From the NCBI RefSeq assembly GCF_900156895.1, contig NZ_FTPD01000017.1:42084-106083 (forward strand): a DNA stretch of 64,000 nt, in the 5' to 3' direction. The stretch comes from Mesorhizobium prunaredense (lineage in GTDB: Bacteria > Pseudomonadota > Alphaproteobacteria > Rhizobiales > Rhizobiaceae). How positions within the stretch are numbered: the stretch's first letter is position 1; each line of letters begins with the position of its first letter. The notes below the pieces were generated by a model. That model made no database searches. It was not told where the DNA came from and saw only the letters and a list, made by a program, of their open reading frames with translations. The position numbers were made by a program, and so were the translations under genes. Below are positions 35,372-44,308 of this stretch, in pieces.

Positions 35372-36610
35372 TCAGACCCCGTCCAGCGCCTGCTCTAGAT
35401 CCGCGATCAAATCGGCGGCGTCTTCGAGCCCTACCGACAGGCGCATGAGGTCGTCGCCGACTCCGTCAGGCAAATGCGCATCCTTGCGGACTGACTTGCG
35501 CGAGCGGGTCAGGCTTGCCGGATGATAGATGAGACTGTCAGCATCGCCGAGGCTGACCGCCCTGATGATCAGCTTGAGCCGGTCCATCATACGGCGCGCC
35601 CCCTCGAACCCCGTTTGGAGCCCGAAAGCCAACATGCCCGAGCCATGCGACATCTGCCTGCGCGCGATCTCATGGTCGGGATGAGAGCCGAGAAATGGAT
35701 AGCTAACCCAAGCCACAGTCGGGTGCGCCTCGAGCGCCTGAGCGACCGCAAGCCCAGAGGCACTGTGACGCTCCATACGCAACGTGAGTGTCTTCAACCC
35801 GCGCAAAATCAGGAACGCCGACATGGGCGAGAGCGCTGACCCGGTGAGATAGCGCAGGCCAGTTTCGCGCAGCAGGTGCAGTGTTTTCGCATCGCCGAGT
35901 ATCACACCGCCCAGAGCATCGCCATGGCCATTGATGTACTTGGTCAGCGAATGGATCACGATGTCGGCTCCGAGTTCCAGCGGACGCTGGAGAGCGGGCG
36001 AGGCGAAGGTGCTGTCGACCGCGACCTTCACGTCGCGAGAATGGGCGTGTTCGGCAATGGCGGCGATGTCGAGGATGCGGCTCAGCGGGTTGATCGGCGT
36101 CTCGAAGAACACGAGCCGGGTCCTGTCAGTGATGTCGCCATTGAGATTGCTCGGATTCGACAGGTCGACGGCAACGACCTTGATGCCAAATCGCGGCAGC
36201 CCCTGTTCGACCATGGCGAGCGTATTCGAATAGAGTGTCTTGTGGACGATGAGTTCGTCACCATGCGAAAGCAGCGAAAGGATCAGGGTGCCGAAGGCCG
36301 CCATCCCCGAGGCGAGTACCAGCCCAGCTTCGGCTCCTTCGAGATTGGCGAGCCGTTTTTCCAGGACCTCGGTCGTCGGGTTGTATTCGCGTGCGTAGAG
36401 TCTTCCGCCAAGCGCTGCGGCGGCTTCGTTTGCTGCCACGCTTTCAAATCCATAGGTCGATGTAAGAAACACAGGCGTCTGAACGGAATTGGACAAGCCG
36501 GGCGGATCGTAGCCATGATGGATGGCCCGTGTGGCGAATGCGAGATCGACGTCGTTCCGGGACGGCGTTGTTGTTGCGTCGGCTTCAAGCTGATCTTCGG
36601 CGCTGGTCAT
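35372..36610 (-). CDS. PLP-dependent gamma-lyase (Cys/Met-metabolism family), candidate canavanine gamma-lyase
   Basis: A 412-residue fold-type I PLP enzyme of the cystathionine gamma-synthase/methionine gamma-lyase family. Landmarks are VDLAFATRAIHHGYDPPG, TPVFLTSTYGFES, YAREYNPTTEVLEKRLANLE, GAEAGLVLASGMAAFGTLIL (PLP phosphate loop), VAVDSTFASPALQRPLELGA, the PLP lysine in VIHSLTKYINGHGDALGG, and LIYHPASLTRS. It is divergent from a MocR regulator (69 bp between starts) and followed by a dapA-like gene. Canavanine gamma-lyase, which splits canavanine into homoserine and hydroxyguanidine, is of this family and was described in Rhizobiales with MocR and B3/4 neighbours. That specific assignment rests on context. 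Methionine gamma-lyase is the main alternative. Confidence 0.85.
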   Translation of the reverse strand: MTSAEDQLEADATTTPSRNDVDLAFATRAIHHGYDPPGLSNSVQTPVFLTSTYGFESVAANEAAAALGGRLYAREYNPTTEVLEKRLANLEGAEAGLVLASGMAAFGTLILSLLSHGDELIVHKTLYSNTLAMVEQGLPRFGIKVVAVDLSNPSNLNGDITDRTRLVFFETPINPLSRILDIAAIAEHAHSRDVKVAVDSTFASPALQRPLELGADIVIHSLTKYINGHGDALGGVILGDAKTLHLLRETGLRYLTGSALSPMSAFLILRGLKTLTLRMERHSASGLAVAQALEAHPTVAWVSYPFLGSHPDHEIARRQMSHGSGMLAFGLQTGFEGARRMMDRLKLIIRAVSLGDADSLIYHPASLTRSRKSVRKDAHLPDGVGDDLMRLSVGLEDAADLIADLEQALDGV

Positions 36611-36678
36611 CGGCTTTAGCCCTCTTGATTTGGAGGACAATGCCGTCACACTAACTCGGAGGGAACGTCCAGTTGGCG
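36611..36678. promoter_or_regulatory. divergent promoter region between gamma-lyase and MocR gene
   Basis: Only 68 bp separate the two divergent starts, so both promoters and the MocR operator must overlap here. This arrangement is typical of MocR autoregulation with control of the neighbouring PLP enzyme. Confidence 0.55.
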
Positions 36679-38217
36679 ATGAAAGAAATGGTCCAGCCTT
36701 CTCCTGCCGCGTCGACAGCTCGCTCGCAAGGTCTGGGCGCGCGCCAGATCTGCGAAGCTCTTCGCGAGCAGATCCTGGGTGGCATCTATGAAACGGGCAG
36801 CCAGCTGCCATCGTCCCGCGGCCTTGCAAATGAACTCGGTGTGTCGCGAACCACGGTCACCGTGGCATATGACCAGCTGGTCGCCGAGGGTTTCATCGAG
36901 GTCTTTCAAGGCGCAAGACCTCGCGTTTCATCTTCGCTAGTCCGCAGTAAAGCGACCAGCGCGGTCCCGAAACGGACTGGCCCGATCCACCTTTCCTCTT
37001 ACGGCGAGCGACTGCGCGCCAGTCCGCCACGGCGCGATTACCTCCCCAACCGCTTCAAGGTCGATTTCCGTTATGGCGACCTCGCGCCATCTGATTTCCC
37101 GGCGCTGACGTGGAAGCGCGCGATGAACGCGGCGATGTCACAAAGCCCCGGAAGGCTGGCCTACCACGATCCACGCGGCTCGCATCGCTTGCGCCAGGCG
37201 CTGCAGGGATATTTGTGGCGTGCCCGAACCCTTAGCTGCCAGGTCGAGCAGATCCTCGTCGTCAGCGGATCACAGCAGTGCCTCGACATGTGCGCGCGAC
37301 TGCTGCTCGATCCTTCCGACAGCTTCGTGATCGAGGATCCCTGCTATAGAATGGCGCGCCAAGTCTTTGCCAGCACAGGAGCCACGCCCGTCGCTGTCGC
37401 CGTCGACAACGAGGGCATGAAGACCGAGCTGCTGCAGGAGATCCCAGCGCGGCTGGCCTATGTCACCCCGTCGCACCAATTCCCGCTCGGCGGCGTCTTG
37501 TCGATTTCGCGGCGGTATCAGCTCCTCGAATGGGCTCGGCGCAATGACGCCTATATTATCGAGGACGATTACGATGGCGAGTACCGGTACGACATTCGAC
37601 CGGTGCCCCCGCTGCATAAGCTGGAAGACCGCAGTTCCGTAATCTATGTTGGCACGATCTCCAAGACACTGTCGCCGATGCTGCGCATCGGCTACCTGGT
37701 GGTTCCGGCCGAGTTGCAAGACGTCTTTGCGATGGCCAAGCAGCTTCTGGACAGGCATTCTCCGGTTGCGGAACAGGAGGCCCTGGCCTCACTCATCGAG
37801 AGCGGTGCATATGAAAGCCATGTGCGCCGCGTCCGCCGTCTTAACGGCGAGCGGCGAGAGGCACTGCTTGCCGTCCTTCGACGCGCGTTCGCAGACAGTA
37901 TCGCCATCGAGGGGGCCGATGCAGGGCTGCATGTCGTCGTTTGGTTCAAGGATCTTTCTCGGTCGCTGGAGGACGTCCTGGTTGAAGAGGCGCGGCAGGT
38001 CGGGGTTGGCATCCACCCGATCTCATCGCTGTACATCCGAGATGAAGGCCGCGCTGACCGGATTGGACTGGTGATGGGCTATTCCGCCCTGACCATTCGG
38101 CAGATCGAGAATGGCGTTCGGCTCCTTACTGGCGCTGTCCAACGGGTAAAGAGTTTTGCCGAGGATCCGGCAAGATGCTCAATACCCGCCCTGACAGCGA
38201 GCGGACCTGGCTCGTAA
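36679..38217 (+). CDS. MocR-family PLP-binding transcriptional regulator
   Basis: A 512-residue GntR/aminotransferase fusion. The winged-helix N-terminus (about 20-95) has ICEALREQILGGIYETGSQL, PSSRGLANELGVSRTTVTVA and YDQLVAEGFIEV. A linker leads to KVDFRYGDLAPSDFPALTWK. The aminotransferase-like domain has RLAYHDPRGSHRLRQALQGY, ILVVSGSQQCLDMCARLLLD, YIIEDDYDGEYRYD and the PLP lysine in YVGTISKTLSPMLRIGYLV. Such regulators sense amino acids or PLP. Given its divergent partner, it most likely controls the gamma-lyase operon (a CanR-like role). ATG at 36679 is preferred to the TTG at 36673. Confidence 0.93.
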   Translation: MKEMVQPSPAASTARSQGLGARQICEALREQILGGIYETGSQLPSSRGLANELGVSRTTVTVAYDQLVAEGFIEVFQGARPRVSSSLVRSKATSAVPKRTGPIHLSSYGERLRASPPRRDYLPNRFKVDFRYGDLAPSDFPALTWKRAMNAAMSQSPGRLAYHDPRGSHRLRQALQGYLWRARTLSCQVEQILVVSGSQQCLDMCARLLLDPSDSFVIEDPCYRMARQVFASTGATPVAVAVDNEGMKTELLQEIPARLAYVTPSHQFPLGGVLSISRRYQLLEWARRNDAYIIEDDYDGEYRYDIRPVPPLHKLEDRSSVIYVGTISKTLSPMLRIGYLVVPAELQDVFAMAKQLLDRHSPVAEQEALASLIESGAYESHVRRVRRLNGERREALLAVLRRAFADSIAIEGADAGLHVVVWFKDLSRSLEDVLVEEARQVGVGIHPISSLYIRDEGRADRIGLVMGYSALTIRQIENGVRLLTGAVQRVKSFAEDPARCSIPALTASGPGS

Positions 38218-38401
38218 CCCCAGAGTCGCGCGGGCATTGATCGCAGACTGGATCAGCAAGACTTGCCAGGACTGGCTCTGTCGGCCAGTCCGGGTCCCGG
38301 GCAGGACTCTGACCCTGGGACCTGGGCAAGGGAATTCTTGAGGAGACTCTCAAATCCGGTGGAAGCAAGGCGCCGTCGCGGCCTGCTTAAAGGAGAAAGC
38401 G

Positions 38402-39114
38402 TTGTTGGATTTTCCGCTGATCGACGAAGAAATAGCAGAGATCGCACCTGACTTTCGCGCAATCAGCATTGTTGTTGATGCACAGGACAGCGCGCGAGGC
38501 GTCATGGCTCGGGACGTGTTGGGAGAGGCTTGCGATTTCGTCCGAGCGGGGGGACCCGCCTGGGGAGAAGCGCACTTGGCCAATTGGGCGGAGGCATACG
38601 TCCGGTTCGGCGCGAAACCCCGTGCTCGGCGCAGGCATTGAAAAAACGGGTGGAGAAGGATGGCCGCATCCCATCAATAATTCCTATCGTTGACCTCTAC
38701 AATGCAGTGAGCCTGCGTTTCTCAATACCCGTTGGCGGCGAAAATTTCGATGCATATGTCGGCAAACCGCGGCTGACGATTGCCGTAGGAACGGAGTCCT
38801 TCCACACTGTTTTGAATGGGGACGCGGTCGTTGAAAGCCCTTCCAAGGGGGAGGTCATCTGGCGCGACGATCTGGGAGCTACATGTCGCCGCTGGAACTG
38901 GCGGCAGGGCACGCGCACCCGGTTGGAGACGGTGGGCGGCCGCATGTGGTTTATTTTGGAAAGCTTGGCAGCGATGCCGGAAGAAGCGCTCGAGGGCGCG
39001 GCTAAGATGCTCGTGAGCGGTCTGAGAGAGCTTGCACCAGGGTGTAAGGTCTACAAACAGGAAATCACCACCGCTAAAGCCTCGGTCGCCAGTTCCGACA
39101 TGCGGGTCGGTTGA
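38402..39114 (+). pseudogene. B3/4 tRNA-editing-like domain protein, frameshifted
   Basis: Paralogue of the intact gene at 6538-7227. The first frame (TTG start after AAGGAGAAAGCG) reads LDFPLIDEEIAEIAPDFRAI and AHLANWAEAYVRFGAKP, then stops at 38641. The second continues ETPCSAQALKKRVEKDGRI, PIVDLYNAVSLRFSIPVGGE and GEVIWRDDLGATCRRWNWRQ to 39114. Bases coding for part of the AKPNRTPCS segment are lost near 38612, which shifts the frame. Unless this is a sequencing error, the gene is dead. It follows the MocR gene, completing a gamma-lyase / dapA / MocR / B3-4 cluster. Confidence 0.8.
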
Positions 39115-39129
39115 GGAACGTGCCCGTCC

Positions 39130-39520
39130 GGATGTATGATCGGTTCGCTCGCAACCAGTGCGTTCCTTTGCGGTCCGGGCCTCCTGGGGCTGCGAAGGTC
39201 GACAGGAGGTAAAGCCTCTCGCCATTTCGTACTCGGCAGGCCAGCGGAAGATGCGCCACTTCATAAACCGAATCGACCCAGCGTAGCCACGGTCCAAACA
39301 TTGCGCACCCCTTCGGGTTGGTGCTTTGATCAACTTCAACTGCCGAGGCTGAACTGGCCTGCATGCGCGACCTGATAGGCAGGCCAGGCAGCACGGAAAA
39401 TATCGGCGATCTCGATCGAGATGCCGAACGCTCACCCGTCGGGCGAACTCTCCGCCTCCTTGAAAAGGCCAACTTCTCGAGCGGACCGCAAGCGGCATAT
39501 CTGCGGGTCGCGAGCTTGCG
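39130..39520 (-). pseudogene. IS91-family transposase N-terminal remnant
   Basis: Minus-strand frames give IEIADIFRAAWPAYQ-like and QPRQLKLIKAPTRRGAQC pieces, which match the start of IS91-type transposases (EVADIFRAAGPAYR...LSLxQLKVIKAI). Zinc-finger and catalytic parts are missing. This fits the integrase fragment just upstream, since such genes travel together. Confidence 0.5.
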
Positions 39521-39750
39521 TAGACCGCCGCGTGTCGAGCTTGCGTCCCCAGCAGGACCTGGGTGAGGCCGAGGTAGGCGCCGTCTTCAGGGGTGGCGAA
39601 GCTGTGACGCAGCGTGTGCCGGCCGGGCCCTTTGACGGTGTTGGCGCTTTTGCTGTCTCGGCGACGATCCGATGGATCTGCAGCGTCGGTCTCGCGTGCT
39701 GCCCCGGGAACAGCCAGCCGCCGCGTCCCGCGATGCCACTTCACCAACTG
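39521..39750 (-). pseudogene. tyrosine recombinase (integrase) C-terminal remnant
   Basis: The frame reads NTVKGPGRHTLRHSFATPED then GAYLGLTQVLLGTQARHAAV followed by YASS. This is the HTLRHSFATH...LLGH...T.YA signature of phage-type integrases, with the catalytic Arg and His boxes eroded and the Tyr in a degenerate context. Only the C-terminal 70 or so codons remain. Confidence 0.6.
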
Positions 39751-39836
39751 GACGGCTTCAATTGCAACAAACTGGCTGTTTCCAGAGGGCCAGATTGCCA
39801 GTATCTAACCTGCAACGCACACACGGAGTTCCCCCG

Positions 39837-40466
39837 ATGTACACCCCTCCGGCCTTCCGAGATGATGATATGGATTTCCTGCGAGCGAGCATCCGCGCAG
39901 CGCCGCTGGCGAACTTCGTCACCGCCACGGCCGAAGGACTCTTCGCCTCACCACTGCCCCTCTTGCTAGATGAAAGCGAGGGCGAGCACGGCGTGATCTA
40001 CGGCCACCTCGCGAAGGCCAATCCGCAGTGCCGTGTTCCGCCGCTATGCGATGGCTTGGCCATCTTCATGGGACCGGATGCTTACGTGACCCCGGCGTGG
40101 TATGCGGCCAAACAGGAAACCGGGAAGGTTGTGCCGACCTGGAACTACGTCGCCGTCCACGCCTATGGCCCGGTCGAGTTCTTCGAGGATACGGGTAGGC
40201 TGCTGGCCGCCGTGCATCGCCTGACCGACCACCACGAGGGTGGGCGCGTCTCGCCTTGGGCAGTGTCGGACGCGCCGCCGGATTTCGTGCAGGCGCAACT
40301 CCGCGGAATTGTGGGCCTGCGCATGCCGATCACGAGGATCGAGGGCAAGCGCAAGATGAGCCAGAATCGGAGCGCGGCCGACCGCGCCGGAGTGGCTGCG
40401 GGCCTTTCTTCTAGCGAGCGGGCATCTGACCGTGAGGTCGCCTCTCTCATCCCCATAGCAACATAA
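39837..40466 (+). CDS. FMN-binding PaiB-family protein
   Basis: A 209-residue protein of the PaiB/FMN-binding negative regulator family. Landmarks are MYTPPAFRDDDMDFLRASIR, PLANFVTATAEGLFASPLPL, VIYGHLAKANPQCR, AIFMGPDAYVTPAWYAAKQE, TGKVVPTWNYVAVHAYGPVE and the C-terminal IVGLRMPITRIEGKRKMSQN. The ATG at 39837 matches the family start, although the frame is open from 39672. It is followed 21 bp later by a LysE-family pseudogene, a pairing also common elsewhere. Its role (flavin-dependent enzyme or regulator of polyamine acetylation) cannot be fixed from sequence. Confidence 0.9.
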   Translation: MYTPPAFRDDDMDFLRASIRAAPLANFVTATAEGLFASPLPLLLDESEGEHGVIYGHLAKANPQCRVPPLCDGLAIFMGPDAYVTPAWYAAKQETGKVVPTWNYVAVHAYGPVEFFEDTGRLLAAVHRLTDHHEGGRVSPWAVSDAPPDFVQAQLRGIVGLRMPITRIEGKRKMSQNRSAADRAGVAAGLSSSERASDREVASLIPIAT

Positions 40467-40487
40467 ACTTCGTCGGTATCGACCACC

Positions 40488-40755
40488 ATGCCAGATTTAA
40501 CCCAACTCGCCCTAGACCTTGCCGCGGCCTTCGTGCTCGCCATAACGCCCGGTCCGCGGAGACTCTATGTTGTCGCCCGCAGTCTCGCCGGCGGTCGCCC
40601 CGATTGCGTTCAACAAGCTCGCTGACGTGTTGCGCTTGTTTCAAGGCCGCACGGCGGCGAGTCCTGGATGGATCCAGAGCCTGAGGGAAGGTCGGGGAGG
40701 CGCTATGATCGCGCTGGGCATCGGCCTCGCTACGAAGAAGCAGCCTGCCACATCA
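40488..40755 (+). pseudogene. LysE-family exporter with internal deletion
   Basis: The first 45 codons read MPDLTQLALDLAAAFVLAIT then PGPRRLYVVARSLAGG, the LysE N-terminus, and end at a TGA near 40625. Another frame right after gives LRLFQGRTAASPGWIQSLRE and GAMIALGIGLATKKQP, resembling the LysE C-terminus (last helix). The central membrane segments are missing. It lies just after paiB. Confidence 0.65.
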
Positions 40756-40903
40756 GTTTGGCTCCGGATCGGCGCGACATCCGGGCTGGCGCTTACTGTG
40801 TGGAAGCAGCTGGATAGCCTTCAGCCATCTTCGGTCATTTCGCCTGGCAGATCAATGTTCTCAAGAGGCGCGGTAGTATCCGTTGCGTGAAAGTCGGCTC
40901 ACA

Positions 40904-41857
40904 ATGAGAGACAATCGTGTGAATAAAGAGCGGGTCAGTTCGATTGGCTCGCCTTCCTATGCCGATCAGTTCGGCGTCGTAAATCAACAAACGGCAGAAG
41001 CCAGTCACCCGATAATGGCGGCCGCCTTGATGAAGGAAACCCACTCCGTGCGCCAGGCGACACTTCGGTTTGCACTCGACCACATGGCGACGCCCGGGCT
41101 TGATGTCGGGACGTTCTTCGCGCTCGCACGCGATCTCGGTCTGACCGACGTGCAAATCCGGAACAATCCCTGCAGTAAGGCTGCTGTGCGCGGCAATCCG
41201 CCGGCGGATGTCCGGTCTGCCGCTGCCGAAGCAGGCATCACGATTATCTCAGTCAACGCCTTGCAGCGATTCAACGAATGGACTCCCGCCCGCAAGGCCG
41301 AGGCCAGCAAGCTCGCCGATTATGCGGCCGCCTGTGGCGCCCAGGCGCTTATGCTGGTGCCGGTGAACGACGGTTCGTGGTCCGCCAATGGCGAGCGCCC
41401 AGGCAATCTCCGCGTCGCCTTAAAGGCGCTCAAGCCGATACTTCAGTCGCGGGGTCTGATTGGGCTCATCGAACCGCTTGGCTTCCAGACCTCCTCGCTT
41501 CGATCGAAGAACGAAGCGGCTAACGCTATAGCCTCGGTTGATGGCCAGTCCGTCTTCCGGCTTGTGCACGATACATTCCACCACACGCTCGCCGGCGAGA
41601 CGTCCTTCTTCTGCGATCTGACCGGTCTGGTGCACGTTTCAGGCATAAACGATCCAACCTTCTGGATTCATCCGGATCGCATCCTGGGAGGTTCCGACAA
41701 TTGCAGCCAGATCCGGGCGCTACTTGATGGCGGCTATACCGGTCCCTTTTCTCTTGAGCTCGTCGAGGAAGTCCACGCGTTGAATGACTCTGCAGGCGCA
41801 TTTGCCGCCAGCATCGATCTCATCCGACACGGGCTACTCACGCGAGTGCCGGTCTAA
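40904..41857 (+). CDS. MocC-like TIM-barrel isomerase/epimerase (copy 1)
   Basis: A 317-residue sugar-phosphate-isomerase/IolE-like protein resembling MocC of rhizopine (inosamine) catabolism. The core reads [95 protein letters not shown] and LVHVSGINDPTFWIHPDRIL, with metal-binding Glu and His residues in the last three. About 45 N-terminal residues lack family similarity, so an internal ATG (for example MKETHSVRQ) may be the true start. A close paralogue lies at 60797-61756. Substrate not proven. Confidence 0.8.
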   Translation: MRDNRVNKERVSSIGSPSYADQFGVVNQQTAEASHPIMAAALMKETHSVRQATLRFALDHMATPGLDVGTFFALARDLGLTDVQIRNNPCSKAAVRGNPPADVRSAAAEAGITIISVNALQRFNEWTPARKAEASKLADYAAACGAQALMLVPVNDGSWSANGERPGNLRVALKALKPILQSRGLIGLIEPLGFQTSSLRSKNEAANAIASVDGQSVFRLVHDTFHHTLAGETSFFCDLTGLVHVSGINDPTFWIHPDRILGGSDNCSQIRALLDGGYTGPFSLELVEEVHALNDSAGAFAASIDLIRHGLLTRVPV

Positions 41858-42119
41858 TTCGCGTAGGCAATTGAGCGGAGAAGTCATTGGAGATCGCTCC
41901 TGTGTCCCGCTCATGCAGGTGCTTGCCGGATCACCATTGTCAGGACTGGCCATTGCACCGCCTTGGGCGGCCGCGGCAGTTCGATGGATCCGCAAGGCGA
42001 AGGTTGGATCTGATGCTGAGGCCGGCGGGCTATCCGAACTTTCGAGTTTGACGATGTCTGATTGGGATCGCAGGGGGCGAAGCATAACGTAGCCGTTCTA
42101 AGTCGAAGCGGGCTTGCGC

Positions 42120-42502
42120 CGAGCCAATTTGGCGTTTCTTAGACAAAGTCTATGAAAACCGTTCGAGTTTGCGAATACATTTCTGCACGATGGTGCTGTG
42201 ATGCTCGTCCGAGACGGACACGTAATAGCGACCGTTGAAGAGGAGCGCCTCAACCGGATCAAGCTCACCAACAAGCTCGCAAGTGGGGCGATTCAACACT
42301 GCCTTTCAGCCGCTGTGGTTCAGTTCAAAGAGATCGATCGGGTAGCCTTCTACGCTGCCGAAGCTATTGTAACGCCGCCCTCGAGAAGATGCTTGTTTCC
42401 AGCCGGACGCTTCCATCCTTTAGGATGCTAAAATTGATGGTACAGAAGCTGTTCGCGCAGGAGTTCGGCACCGAGCTGGGGGTTCGCGTCTCTCATTTGT
42501 AA
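42120..42502 (+). pseudogene. nolO: nolO (Nod-factor carbamoyltransferase) 5' remnant
   Basis: In the first frame the region reads FLHDGAVMLVRDGHVIATVE then EERLNRIKLTNKLASGAIQH and EIDRVAFYAAEA, the N-terminal core of NolO-type carbamoyltransferases. After a shift near 42370, another frame continues YCNAALEKMLVSSRTLPSFR and MLKLMVQKLFAQEFGTELGV to a TAA at 42502. The remaining 500 or so codons are missing. The loss leaves NodU as the only carbamoyltransferase in the window. Confidence 0.75.
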
Positions 42503-42630
42503 GTCATCCCGCCGCGCCCACTTCCATCTCCATCAGCCGCTCGGCGGCAAAGCCGATCATCTCGCGCATTGATCGGCGTCGGGATCTTCTTCACGAGCCC
42601 GCGCAGGTCCATCATGTTGGTCATCGGTGC
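42500..42630 (-). pseudogene. IS256-family transposase N-terminal scrap
   Basis: Minus-strand frames read MTNMMDLRGLVKKIPT and, shifted, MIGFAAERLMEMEVGAA. This is the start of IS256/mutator-type transposases (DLLREMIGFAAERLMELEV). It abuts the end of the nolO relic and probably marks the element that cut it. Confidence 0.6.
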
Positions 42631-43099
42631 TTCCTTCGAACCAGGTTGTCAGCAACCCAACCCTACCGAAAAACATCGATAACCCCCGCTACGCCGCTCG
42701 CTCGCTACCGCGCTGTTGAGGGCGCGCTCGCGAGCGGCTTCTCCACCGTCGAGCTACACCCCGTCCCAGGGCGCGACCCGCAGCACTGCCAGTGCAGATT
42801 GGGTCGCGCTCTTGAGCGGCTTCTTTCAGTTCGTATGCCTGCCATCGATGTACCATCGAAGATGCGGGAGATGGTTTTTTGCATGCTGCGGGAAATCCAC
42901 CACCTCGTCGATCCCGAGAGATGGCATAGCCACTTGCTCTTAGGGGCTCACACCCAGTCTGTTCGGGGGTGTGCGCCGCCAGTAGGGCTTGCTCGGGCGG
43001 TCGGATGCATATAGCTCGACCACAGAAGAAGCGGCCGGACCTTCAATCGTCGTCTGCCGCGACTTCCTTCGCAATTTCGTGTTCAACAAGGAACTACCT
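42631..43099. other. 470 bp without a convincing gene
   Basis: A plus-strand frame (42646-43014) has no recognisable domain. No repeat or nod box is visible upstream of the syrB-like gene. Confidence 0.35.
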
Positions 43100-43783
43100 A
43101 TGAGGCGGCAGCCCCGGGCATTCACGGTGGAGATCAGACAGAAGCGCAGTTCTCAAAAACGGAGTCGTTCGATCTGGGGCGATGTCGATCTCACCGCAGC
43201 AACGGCCGAAACAAGAAGGGAACTCGAGGAGATGGAGTTGCCAAATCGTCGCCTTGTTGACTCGAGCGTCGTAGCGCTTGATGCTGAACACATGCACAAA
43301 CCGCGAGCGGAGCATCTCATGGCAAATCCCCTGGACGCAGAACCAGTAACAACTGCAACGCAACCGGCAGCCAAATTGGAGACGCTTGAAAAGAAGAAGG
43401 CCAAACGGTCGCCGAAGGCGAAGGCTGAGCCCAGGCCGGCTGCTCGGAAGAATGCCCCTAGCGCGGCGTCCGAGGCGAAGGAAGCACCAGCAGCGACCGT
43501 CCGGGCCGGACGTAAGACCTACTCTGAAAAGGAGCGCGCCCAGATGCTCGCCCTGATCCAAAAGTCTATCAGTGGCGGCGACACCCACAAGAGCGCCGTA
43601 AAGCAGGCCGGCATCTCGGAACAGACCTACTATCAATGGAAGAAAGCTTCGCCGCCTGCGCCGGTTGGTGACGATCTGAAGGACCTCGTCGCGCTTGAGG
43701 AAGAAAACAAGCGACTGAAGAGCCTGCTCGCGGAACGCCTGCGCAAGGAGAACGCGGAACTGAAGAGGAAGCTCGGGCTTTAG
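43100..43783 (+). CDS. SyrB-like symbiosis regulator
   Basis: A 227-residue protein. The C-terminal third matches SyrB-type proteins: RKTYSEKERAQMLALIQKSI, the helix-turn-helix VKQAGISEQTYYQWKKAS, then LVALEEENKRLKSLLAERLR and KENAELKRKL, a leucine-zipper-like coiled coil. The part before it is a Lys/Ala/Pro-rich linker (KKKAKRSPKAKAEPRPAA), and the N-terminus starts MRRQPRAFTVEIRQKRSSQK. SyrB of Sinorhizobium modulates the nod regulator syrM. The HTH is also transposase-like (IS3 OrfA type), so a domesticated transposase origin is likely. ATG at 43100 is preferred to 42989. Confidence 0.75.
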   Translation: MRRQPRAFTVEIRQKRSSQKRSRSIWGDVDLTAATAETRRELEEMELPNRRLVDSSVVALDAEHMHKPRAEHLMANPLDAEPVTTATQPAAKLETLEKKKAKRSPKAKAEPRPAARKNAPSAASEAKEAPAATVRAGRKTYSEKERAQMLALIQKSISGGDTHKSAVKQAGISEQTYYQWKKASPPAPVGDDLKDLVALEEENKRLKSLLAERLRKENAELKRKLGL

Positions 43784-43814
43784 TAACCCTGAATCGCAGA
43801 TCGGAGCGCCAGAA

Positions 43815-44008
43815 TTCTTGTCCGACGCGCTATCCGAGAGCTCATAGTTTACGCGTCCTATCTGCGCTTCGAACCGCACCAGCTGGTCTCGACGCGGCTG
43901 GAAGGCATCATCGGCGAAATCCCGCATACGCCGCTCGATCAGGCTGTCGCCGAGGCTCTGAAAGATATCGGCATCGCAACAGTGAACGGCGTTTCCAAAG
44001 CCGCCTGA
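43815..44008 (+). other. unidentified C-terminal gene fragment
   Basis: A frame without a clear start reads RAIRELIVYASYLRFEPHQL, VSTRLEGIIGEIPHTPLDQA and VAEALKDIGIATVNGVSKAA before a TGA. It looks like a genuine protein end but no family is recognised. Confidence 0.3.
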
Positions 44009-44036
44009 ACGCAACGTCGAAAAGGGACGCCTAAGC

Positions 44037-44195
44037 TTAGAGCCGCCCCATCAGCAGCAACAGCAGAACCACCACCAGCACCACACCGACAATGCCTGAA
44101 GGTCCGTAGCCCCAGGAGCGCGAATGCGGCCAGGCCGGCACCGCGCCGATGAGGACAAGGATCAAGATGATGATGATAATGGTGCTGATCGGCAT
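44037..44195 (-). CDS. DUF3309-family small membrane protein
   Basis: A 52-residue hydrophobic peptide: MPISTIIIIILILVLIGAVP, then AWPHSRSWGYGPSGIVGV, then a Val/Leu-rich second membrane segment ending LLMGRL. This is the DUF3309 layout (ILLIGALPxWPHSRxWGYGPSG) common in Rhizobiales. Two membrane helices flank the WPHSR...GYGPSG loop. It lies just after the RND permease gene in the same direction. Function unknown. Confidence 0.85.
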   Translation of the reverse strand: MPISTIIIIILILVLIGAVPAWPHSRSWGYGPSGIVGVVLVVVLLLLLMGRL

Positions 44196-44308
44196 GAGAC
44201 ATTCCCGGCATTTGCTTCAGGGCAATGCCCTCGCATTGCCGGGGAAACAATGCAAAAGGCCGCCTGGCAGTTCCAGGCGGCCTTTGCCGGTCGAAACGAC
44301 AAACCTGT

